DNA of 6,321 nt, taken from an uncultured Oscillospiraceae bacterium. Its GTDB lineage: Bacteria; Bacillota; Clostridia; Oscillospirales; Oscillospiraceae. This document shows positions 1-4,312 of this stretch, one piece after another (positions within the stretch are counted from its first letter, which is position 1; each line of letters begins with the position of its first letter). A model generated the notes under the pieces. That model saw only the letters and a list, made by a program, of their open reading frames with translations. It did not search any database and was not told the origin of the DNA. The position numbers were made by a program, and so were the translations under genes. The stretch covers positions 1 to 6,321 of the forward strand of contig CAADSF010000242.1 of assembly GCA_900751035.1 (NCBI GenBank). Direction: 5' to 3'.

Positions 1-99
1 ACCGGCAAGCGGCAGACCCACATCCGTAACGCTCCTTCGTCGCGAACGGCTGTGACCGGCATCGGCCCCTACAAAGCTCCCGCTCCAGTGTCACCCCAT
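1..99. other. Left-edge stretch with no supported gene
   Basis: I see no convincing gene here. One + strand frame is open from base 1 to a TAA at 112-114, but its translation has no recognisable motif and it runs into the palindrome at 100-115, so it is probably chance. The reverse strand has no start with a ribosome binding site. The stretch may be the far upstream part of the transporter promoter region, or the tail of a gene lying outside the window. Confidence 0.4.
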
Positions 100-115
100 C
101 TTACAAAATTGTAAG
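100..115. promoter_or_regulatory. Probable BceR-type response-regulator binding site
   Basis: The sequence CTTACAA-AA-TTGTAAG has perfect 7-bp inverted arms. Read as TTACA-N4-TGTAA, it matches the consensus described for BceR-like response regulators that control antimicrobial-peptide ABC transporters. It lies about 65-80 bp upstream of the predicted start site of the transporter operon, a position suited to an activator. A further half site, TGTAAG, lies at 131-136, 21 bp (two helical turns) after the equivalent right arm. The match is seen directly; the identity of the regulator is inferred, since no response regulator gene is in the window. Confidence 0.72.
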
Positions 116-145
116 ACGCACCGGGAAAAGTGTAAGCCAAATCGA

Positions 146-174
146 TAGCGCTTTTCCGTGCGGCGCGGTATACT
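146..174 (+). promoter_or_regulatory. Promoter of the ABC transporter operon (weak -35)
   Basis: A good -10 hexamer, TATACT, lies at 169-174. The bases 17 bp upstream (TAGCGC, 146-151) do not resemble TTGACA, and shifting the spacer by one base either way does not help. A good -10 with a poor -35 is what an activator-dependent promoter looks like, and it fits the inverted repeat upstream. The start of transcription would fall near 181, giving a leader of about 28 nt before the ATG at 209. Confidence 0.55.
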
Positions 175-208
175 GGGGGCAGAAATCAACACAGGAGGCA
201 TTTTTATC

Positions 209-973
209 ATGCAGATTCTCGAAGTGAACGGACTGCGCAAGGTCTACACGACGCGCTTTGGCGGCGCGTCGGTTGAGGCGCTCAAAAATATCAATTTCAG
301 CGTGGAGAACGGAGAATACGTCGCCATCATGGGCGAATCCGGCTCCGGCAAGACGACGCTTTTAAACATTCTGGCCGGGCTTGACAAGCCGACCTCCGGC
401 TCTGTCCTGCTGGACGGCAAGGATCTTGCATCCATCAAGGAATCCGACCGCGCGGCCTTCCGCCGCGACCATCTGGGCTTCGTGTTTCAGGAATTCAACC
501 TGCTCGACACGTTCTCGGTCGAGGACAATATCTATCTGCCGCTCGTGCTGGCGGGCGTGCCGCAGAAGGAGCTTTTCGCGCGGCTGGAGCCCATCGCGGC
601 AAGGCTCGGCATTACGGAGCTGCTGAAAAAATACCCGTATGAAATTTCCGGCGGCCAGAAGCAGCGCGCGGCTGTCGCCCGCGCGATCATCACGAATCCG
701 AGGCTTCTGCTTGCCGACGAACCGACCGGCGCACTGGACTCCAAAGCGACGGACGAGCTTCTGCGCGTGTTCTCCGACATCAGCGGCAGCGGCCAGACGA
801 TTTTGATGGTCACGCACTCTGTCCGCGCGGCCAGCCGGGCAGGACGTGTTCTGTTCATCAAGGACGGCGAGGTCTATCACCAGCTCTACCGCGGCAATCT
901 CACCGACGATCAGCTCTACCAGAAGATCACCGACGCGCTGACCGTTCTGCAGGCAGGGGGCGAGCAGGCATGA
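209..973 (+). CDS. BceA-type ABC transporter ATP-binding protein
   Basis: This 254-residue cytoplasmic ATPase powers the permease encoded next to it. The motifs occur in order: Walker A GESGSGKT (42-49), Q-loop glutamine 94 in FVFQEFNLLD, signature ISGGQ (146-150), Walker B LLLADE (166-171), D-loop GALD (174-177) and H-loop His203 in VTHS. All catalytic residues are present, so it should be active. Length and sequence fit the MacB/LolD/BceA branch of ABC ATPases. The partner is a BceB-like permease, which makes BceA-type the best assignment: such transporters handle peptide antibiotics such as bacitracin, nisin or defensins, and also signal to a kinase. The start chosen is ATG 209, with AGGAGG at 193-198. 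A GTG at 158 in the same frame would overlap the promoter region and is rejected. The stop overlaps the next start (ATGA at 970-973). The actual substrate cannot be read from the sequence. Confidence 0.93.
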   Translation: MQILEVNGLRKVYTTRFGGASVEALKNINFSVENGEYVAIMGESGSGKTTLLNILAGLDKPTSGSVLLDGKDLASIKESDRAAFRRDHLGFVFQEFNLLDTFSVEDNIYLPLVLAGVPQKELFARLEPIAARLGITELLKKYPYEISGGQKQRAAVARAIITNPRLLLADEPTGALDSKATDELLRVFSDISGSGQTILMVTHSVRAASRAGRVLFIKDGEVYHQLYRGNLTDDQLYQKITDALTVLQAGGEQA

Positions 974-2997
974 CACACAGACTCTATCCGCGCCTTGCGT
1001 GGCAGGGCATCACGAAAAACAAGCGGCTGTATCTGCCGTTCCTGCTGACCTGCGTCGGCATGGTCATGATGACGTACATTCTGCTGTCGCTGGCCTCCTC
1101 TCCCATTCTCCAGACCTTTCCGGGCGGAGACACCATGCCCATGATTCTCGGCATGGGCAGCTTTGTCATGGCGGCGTTCGCCGTTTTGTTCCTGTTCTAT
1201 ACGAATTCCTTCCTTATCCGCCGCCGGAACCGTGAATTCGGTCTTTATAACATCCTCGGCATGGGCAAGGGCAATCTTTCAAAGGTTCTGGCATGGGAAA
1301 CGGTCATCATGGCGCTCATTGCCATCGTGGGCGGCGAGGTGCTGGGCATTGCGCTCGGAAAGCTCTTTGAGCTGCTGCTCGTCAATATCGTGGACGGCAC
1401 CGTACAGATGCAGTTTACCGTCTCCGTACCGGCCACGACCATGACGACGGTTTTGTATCTTGCCATCTTCGCGCTTTTGTTCCTGCGCTCGCTGGTGACG
1501 GTCTGCAGGACGAATGCTGCGGCGCTTCTGCGCAGCGAAGCCTGCGGCGAAAAGCCGCCGAAGGCGAACTGGGTGTTCGGTCTGGCTGGCGTTCTGATTC
1601 TCGGCGCGGCGTATTATATTGCGGTGACCATCAAGCAGCCGCTGACGGCGCTGGCGGTATTTTTCATCGCCGTTCTGATGGTCATTGCCGCGACATATCT
1701 GATTTTCATCTCCGGTTCGGTGCTTCTTTGCCGCGTGCTGCAGAAGAACAAGCGGTATTATTATCAGAAAAGCCACTTCATCTCCGTCTCCTCCATGGCC
1801 TACCGCATGAAGCGCAACGGCGCGGGACTGGCCTCCATCTGTATTCTTGCCACGATGGTGCTCGTTATGCTCTCGTCGACGACGTGCCTCTATTTCGGCA
1901 AGGAGGACGCGCTGCGCACGCGCTATCCGAGCGACCTTTCCGTTGAGCTGCGCTTTGCGAAGGACGAGGGCGGCATGGATGAAGCAAACATCGCCATCGC
2001 GCGCGGCATGATCGAGGACGTTATCAAACAGGACGGACTTGACGTGCAGGGGCAGTTCGATATCCGCAGCGCATGGTTCTCCGGCCTTCTTACGGGCAAT
2101 ACCTTCACCCGTGCGCAGGAGAGCACGCTCATGGACTATGAGCGTGCGGTCGATCTGACAGTTCTGCCGCTGGAGGACTATAACAGCATGATGGGTGAGA
2201 GCCTGACGCTGGAGGCGGACGAAGCTTATTTCTGCTGCCCGCGCATGGCCTACACACAGCCGGATATCCGCATCGGCGAACTGTCCTACCAGATCAAAGG
2301 CCAGCTGCCGGGGTTTGGCGGCTTCGGCGCGGACAGCGCGAATGTCACGACGACGATCTATCTGATCGTCCCGGATTTTGACGCGGCGGTGAATGCCCTG
2401 CGGACGCAGAACACCCGATACCCGGTCGTCGTGAGTTGGCAATATGCGTTTGATTCCGGCAGCTCGGACGAGGCGCAGGTCGCGTTCCTCCGCGATATGA
2501 TGGGGACGTTCGCCGATAACAGGGAAGGACTGGTCTACGCGTCGTACACGGTGGAGTCCATCGCGTTCAACCGCGAGGATTTCGTCGGCACCTATGGAAG
2601 CCTCTTCTTCCTCGCGATCCTGCTCAGCATCGTCTTCCTTGCCGCAGCGGTTCTGATCCTTTACTACAAGCAGATCTCCGAGGGCTATGAGGATCAGGCT
2701 CGGTTCGAGATCATGCAGCGCGTGGGCATGATGAAGACGGATATCCGGAAATCCATCAACTCTCAGCTGCTGCTCGTGTTCTTCCTGCCGCTTTTGTTTG
2801 CGGGGCTGCATCTGGGCTTTGCGTTCCCGTTCGTCCATAAAATGCTGGTGCTGTTCAACCTCACGAATCTGAAGCTGCTCATCGGCACGACGGTCATTAC
2901 CTTCGCCATCTATGCGGTCTTCTATACCCTCGTCTACCGCATCACATCCAATTCGTATTATTCCATCGTCGCAGGCGCAAAGGAGGATGCAGCATGA
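970..2997 (+). CDS. BceB-type ABC transporter permease (FtsX-fold)
   Basis: This 675-residue membrane protein is the permease partner of the preceding ATPase. By hydrophobicity I place ten membrane segments, at roughly 22-41, 59-79, 108-137, 155-177, 201-219, 227-253, 287-307, 541-566, 597-622 and 637-657. One large outside domain (about 308-540) lies between segments 7 and 8. Ten helices with a domain of 200 or more residues at that point is the hallmark of BceB-like permeases, where the domain binds the peptide and determines specificity. The stretch QISEGYEDQARFEIMQRVGM (568-587) after segment 8 is typical of the family's FtsX-like region. Start ATG 970 overlaps the ATPase stop, with AGGGGG at 955-960, implying translational coupling. 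The stop likewise overlaps the next small gene. The family is known to detoxify, and to sense through a BceS-type kinase; the substrate here is unknown. Confidence 0.92.
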   Translation: MTHRLYPRLAWQGITKNKRLYLPFLLTCVGMVMMTYILLSLASSPILQTFPGGDTMPMILGMGSFVMAAFAVLFLFYTNSFLIRRRNREFGLYNILGMGKGNLSKVLAWETVIMALIAIVGGEVLGIALGKLFELLLVNIVDGTVQMQFTVSVPATTMTTVLYLAIFALLFLRSLVTVCRTNAAALLRSEACGEKPPKANWVFGLAGVLILGAAYYIAVTIKQPLTALAVFFIAVLMVIAATYLIFISGSVLLCRVLQKNKRYYYQKSHFISVSSMAYRMKRNGAGLASICILATMVLVMLSSTTCLYFGKEDALRTRYPSDLSVELRFAKDEGGMDEANIAIARGMIEDVIKQDGLDVQGQFDIRSAWFSGLLTGNTFTRAQESTLMDYERAVDLTVLPLEDYNSMMGESLTLEADEAYFCCPRMAYTQPDIRIGELSYQIKGQLPGFGGFGADSANVTTTIYLIVPDFDAAVNALRTQNTRYPVVVSWQYAFDSGSSDEAQVAFLRDMMGTFADNREGLVYASYTVESIAFNREDFVGTYGSLFFLAILLSIVFLAAAVLILYYKQISEGYEDQARFEIMQRVGMMKTDIRKSINSQLLLVFFLPLLFAGLHLGFAFPFVHKMLVLFNLTNLKLLIGTTVITFAIYAVFYTLVYRITSNSYYSIVAGAKEDAA

Positions 2998-3209
2998 TTC
3001 GGTTTTTGCTCCGGCTCGTTCTGGTGCTTGTCCTGATCGCGGCGCTGCTGGTCGGCATGACGTGCTGCGCTGCTAAAGCCGTGTTCGGCAGCTGCGCGGA
3101 GGTCGGCGTGCAGCAGACCGTCCGCAATCTGGAGGACTTCTTCCTCTGGCTGCGCGACGTGTGGACGCTTGCACGGGAGAAATTAGAGCTATGCGCAGTG
3201 ATTCGATAA
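2994..3209 (+). CDS. Small membrane protein coupled to the permease, 71 aa
   Basis: I do not recognise this protein. It begins with Met-Ile-Arg and a strongly hydrophobic stretch (about residues 4-23, rich in Leu and Val) that should form one membrane helix or an uncleaved signal anchor. A Cys-Cys pair (24-25) and Cys33 follow, then an amphipathic, Trp-containing tail of about 35 residues. The cysteines do not form a proper lipobox. The start at 2994 is well supported: AAAGGAGG (2979-2986) lies 7 nt upstream, and the ATG overlaps the permease stop as ATGA. The end overlaps the next small gene by 19 nt. Position in the operon suggests an accessory or regulatory subunit of the transporter, but this is inference. 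Confidence 0.7.
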   Translation: MIRFLLRLVLVLVLIAALLVGMTCCAAKAVFGSCAEVGVQQTVRNLEDFFLWLRDVWTLAREKLELCAVIR

Positions 3210-3367
3210 AAAAAGCAAAGGACGGCATTTCCGGCGGCGTGTTCTATCTGGGGCTGGCCGTGATCGGGGTGCTGGCCATCCCGGCGGCGGTCCTGCTGGG
3301 ACTGATTGCGGGCGTGTGGACGCTGACCGACAGGCTGACGGCGGCTTTGTCGCAGGGAAAGCATTGA
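3191..3367 (+). CDS. Small single-helix membrane protein, 58 aa
   Basis: I do not recognise this protein. It has a short polar, basic N-terminus (MRSDSIKKAKDG), a long hydrophobic segment (about residues 16-44, glycine- and alanine-containing) that is one long membrane helix or possibly a tight hairpin, and a short polar tail ending in QGKH. The start at 3191 is preceded by GGGAG (3175-3179). An in-frame ATG at 3161 lies deep inside the previous gene without a ribosome binding site and is rejected. Its first 19 bases overlap the end of the preceding small gene in another frame, so the two are probably translated together. It is the fourth member of the transporter operon, with an unknown role, possibly as an accessory membrane subunit. 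Confidence 0.65.
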   Translation: MRSDSIKKAKDGISGGVFYLGLAVIGVLAIPAAVLLGLIAGVWTLTDRLTAALSQGKH

Positions 3368-3392
3368 CGTTTGGCCGCATTTCGGGTATGCT
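3364..3392 (+). promoter_or_regulatory. Possible internal promoter before the Cys-cluster gene
   Basis: TTGACG (3364-3369) and TATGCT (3387-3392) are separated by exactly 17 bp. The -35 overlaps the stop codon of the preceding gene. A start 6-8 nt after the -10 would fall near 3399, the first base of the AGGAGGG ribosome binding site, so the leader would be unusually short, about 13 nt. The hexamers are good, but the geometry is odd, and read-through from the transporter operon is an equally good source of this gene's message. Confidence 0.45.
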
Positions 3393-3411
3393 AACAGCAG
3401 GAGGGATGAAT

Positions 3412-3780
3412 ATGACCGACTGTACGTCCTGCGGAGGCTGCGCGGGCGGCTGCGGCGGGTGCAGGAGCCATGTGCTGCTGCTGACGGGGCCGGAGCTTCG
3501 GCTGCTGCGGCAGTTTGCCGAGCTGGCGTTCCTGCCTGCCGCCTGCACAAGAACGGACGAAACGCCCGTGTATCTGGACGGCTCCGAAAACCGCGCGCAG
3601 ACCAGCGCCGCGATCCTCGCCTTACAGATCAAGCGGCTCATTTCCGTGGATTTCGCGCTGCCGCTGAAGGGCTTTGATTACGCGGGCTATGAAGCCTGGC
3701 CCATCCGCGGCAGCATGGCCCTGACCGCCGCCGGTCAGGAGGCGCTCGACTCTCTGGACATTCAGGGCTGCGGCGAATAA
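3412..3780 (+). CDS. Cys-cluster protein with possible winged-helix body, 122 aa
   Basis: This is a small soluble protein whose function I cannot assign. The N-terminus carries five closely spaced cysteines (C4, C7, C10, C14, C17; CxxCxxCxxxCxxC) among glycines, enough to bind a metal or an iron-sulfur cluster. Two more cysteines are at 45 and 120. Residues 25-118 look like a winged-helix fold: a helix around 26-39, a helix around 63-77 followed by RLISVDF, a strand-turn-strand region (78-104), and the closing stretch SMALTAAGQEALDSL (101-115), which resembles the last helix of MarR/PadR-like domains. The fold is inferred by eye. The start chosen is ATG 3412, 6 nt after AGGAGGG (3399-3405); ATG 3406 touches that site and is too close. 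It lies 44 nt after the small membrane gene and ahead of a terminator. It could be a redox- or metal-responsive regulator, or simply a metal-binding protein. Confidence 0.72.
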   Translation: MTDCTSCGGCAGGCGGCRSHVLLLTGPELRLLRQFAELAFLPAACTRTDETPVYLDGSENRAQTSAAILALQIKRLISVDFALPLKGFDYAGYEAWPIRGSMALTAAGQEALDSLDIQGCGE

Positions 3781-3787
3781 ACAGACC

Positions 3788-3833
3788 GCCGGGAGAAGGC
3801 AGCCGTCTTCCCCCGGCGCGCGCCCGCTTTTTT
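3788..3833 (+). terminator. Rho-independent terminator closing the transporter block
   Basis: The arms GCCGGGAGAAG (3788-3798) and CTTCCCCCGGC (3807-3817) pair with one A-C mismatch around an 8-base loop. A GC-rich linker follows, then TTTTTT (3828-3833). The 10-base gap between stem and U-tract is longer than ideal, and the linker could extend or rearrange the base of the hairpin. It lies 7 nt after the stop of the Cys-cluster gene. Confidence 0.7.
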
Positions 3834-3839
3834 GTTCTG
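3827..3839 (+). repeat. 13-base direct repeat at the two terminators, copy 1
   Basis: CTTTTTTGTTCTG occurs here and again at 4231-4243, each time as the U-tract and tail of a terminator that is followed shortly by a TTGACA promoter. Part of the match is the T run every terminator has, so only the GTTCTG tail is notable. Chance is possible. Confidence 0.4.
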
Positions 3840-3852
3840 AAACGGGACTTCC

Positions 3853-3881
3853 TTGACAATCCGAATATGCCGCACTATAAT
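3853..3881 (+). promoter_or_regulatory. Consensus promoter of the csoR-family gene
   Basis: TTGACA (3853-3858) and TATAAT (3876-3881) are both perfect matches, with a 17-bp spacer. The start of transcription should fall near 3888, the first base of the operator-like motif at 3888-3903. Such a strong core promoter would be highly active unless repressed, which fits autoregulation by the repressor it drives. Confidence 0.9.
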
Positions 3882-3887
3882 CAACAT

Positions 3888-3903
3888 ATACCCCTTACCG
3901 TAT
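3888..3903. promoter_or_regulatory. CsoR operator-like site 1 (autoregulation)
   Basis: The sequence ATACCCC-TTACC-GTAT fits the ATACCCC-N5-GTAT pattern also found twice before the ATPase gene. It begins 7 bp after the -10 hexamer, at the expected start of transcription, and ends one base before the GGAGG of csoR, so a bound repressor would block initiation. CsoR operators in Firmicutes are known to be imperfect palindromes with C/G runs between TAT ends, which this resembles. Confidence 0.75.
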
Positions 3904-3916
3904 GGAGGTGCAAGCC

Positions 3917-4192
3917 ATGAAGCAATGCATGGATGCAGATAATCTGCATCGCCGTTTGAAAAAAATCATCGGACAGGTGCAGGCCATCGACCGGATGGTG
4001 GATGAGGACGTGCCCTGCGAGGATATTCTTTCCCAGATCAACGCGGCCAAGTCGGCGCTGAACGGCTGTGGAAAGGTCGTACTGGAGGGCCACATCCAGC
4101 ACTGCGTCCGCGACGGCATCCAGCACGGCGACGCGGACAAAACCATCGAAAGCTTCACCAAGGCCGTGGAGCGCTTTGCGAATATGCAGTAA
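3917..4192 (+). CDS. csoR: CsoR-family copper-sensing repressor (DUF156)
   Basis: This 91-residue all-helical protein belongs to the CsoR/RcnR/FrmR family, whose members bind operators as oligomers and release them on metal binding. The family signatures are LHRRLKKIIGQVQAIDRMV (10-28), followed by VPCEDILSQINAAKSAL and EGHIQHCV. The ligand triad Cys34, His59, Cys63 is the copper(I) fingerprint. Formaldehyde- and nickel-type members have His at the last position, and the persulfide sensor CstR lacks the His. Extra cysteines at 4 and 51 and His62 are not part of the classical site. The start is ATG 3917, 8 nt after GGAGG (3904-3908); an in-frame ATG at 3902 lies inside the operator and ribosome binding site and is rejected. 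It has its own consensus promoter and terminator, and probably represses both itself and the downstream ATPase gene through the shared ATACCCC-N5-GTAT sites. Copper as the effector is inferred from the triad. Confidence 0.92.
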   Translation: MKQCMDADNLHRRLKKIIGQVQAIDRMVDEDVPCEDILSQINAAKSALNGCGKVVLEGHIQHCVRDGIQHGDADKTIESFTKAVERFANMQ

Positions 4193-4208
4193 CAAGTACA
4201 GATTTCCG

Positions 4209-4237
4209 AAAAGTCAGCCCGATAGGCTGACTTTTTT
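4209..4237 (+). terminator. Rho-independent terminator after csoR
   Basis: AGTCAGCC (4212-4219) and GGCTGACT (4225-4232) form a perfect 8-bp stem around a 5-base loop. The stem can be extended by AAA/TTT pairs and is followed by a T run (4232-4237). It lies 16 nt after the csoR stop. It separates csoR from the ATPase gene, which has its own promoter starting 8 bases after the T run. Confidence 0.92.
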
Positions 4238-4243
4238 GTTCTG
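4231..4243 (+). repeat. 13-base direct repeat at the two terminators, copy 2
   Basis: This is the second copy of CTTTTTTGTTCTG, forming the end of the csoR terminator and reaching to one base before the ATPase -35. See copy 1 at 3827-3839. Confidence 0.4.
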
Positions 4244-4244
4244 C

Positions 4245-4273
4245 TTGACAACCTATACCCCTATATGTATAAT
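4245..4273 (+). promoter_or_regulatory. Consensus promoter of the P1B ATPase gene
   Basis: TTGACA (4245-4250) and TATAAT (4268-4273) are perfect matches, with a 17-bp spacer. Transcription should start near 4280. Operator-like site 2 lies within the spacer and overlaps the -10, and site 3 begins at the predicted start, so this strong promoter should be tightly shut by a bound CsoR. Confidence 0.9.
4255..4270. promoter_or_regulatory. CsoR operator-like site 2 (between -35 and -10)
   Basis: The sequence ATACCCC-TATAT-GTAT fits the shared ATACCCC-N5-GTAT pattern. It fills most of the spacer of the ATPase promoter and covers the first three bases of the -10, so binding would exclude RNA polymerase. 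It starts 25 bp before site 3. The repressor gene has no equivalent of this second site. Confidence 0.72.
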
Positions 4274-4279
4274 ATACGC

Positions 4280-4295
4280 ATACCCCATATGGTAT
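4280..4295. promoter_or_regulatory. CsoR operator-like site 3 (start of transcription)
   Basis: The sequence ATACCCC-ATATG-GTAT is the most symmetric of the three sites: 12 of 16 bases match its own reverse complement. It begins 7 bp after the -10, exactly as site 1 does at csoR, and ends three bases before the AAGGAGG ribosome binding site. Confidence 0.78.
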
Positions 4296-4312
4296 ATGAA
4301 GGAGGCTCGTCT

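Noticed and set aside
1..114. Open + strand frame at the left edge ending at TAA 112-114
   Set aside because: It is only 37 codons with no recognisable sequence and ends inside the regulatory palindrome. It could be the tail of an upstream gene but cannot be supported.
362..976. 204-codon minus-strand frame opposite the ABC ATPase
   Set aside because: It has no motif or ribosome binding site and lies opposite intact Walker A/B coding sequence.
1279..2838. 519-codon open frame on the minus strand inside the permease gene
   Set aside because: It is antisense to a gene with clear family features. Its translation is rich in Arg, His, Gln and Asp with no motif, as expected of a shadow frame in GC-rich codons.
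3064..3069. Cys-Cys after the hydrophobic stretch of the 71-aa protein as a lipoprotein lipobox
   Set aside because: The residues before the cysteine (Gly-Met-Thr) do not fit the usual lipobox pattern, in which a small Gly or Ala immediately precedes the Cys.
3316..3411. N-terminal extension of the Cys-cluster protein from an upstream ATG at 3316
   Set aside because: It would overlap the previous gene in another frame, has no ribosome binding site, and would translate through the promoter and the AGGAGGG that precedes ATG 3412.
2942..3641. Minus-strand frames of 202 and 150 codons opposite the small genes and the Cys-cluster gene
   Set aside because: They are Arg-, Ser- and Ala-rich low-information translations without a start signal. 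The + strand genes in the same place have good ribosome binding sites and overlapping starts and stops.
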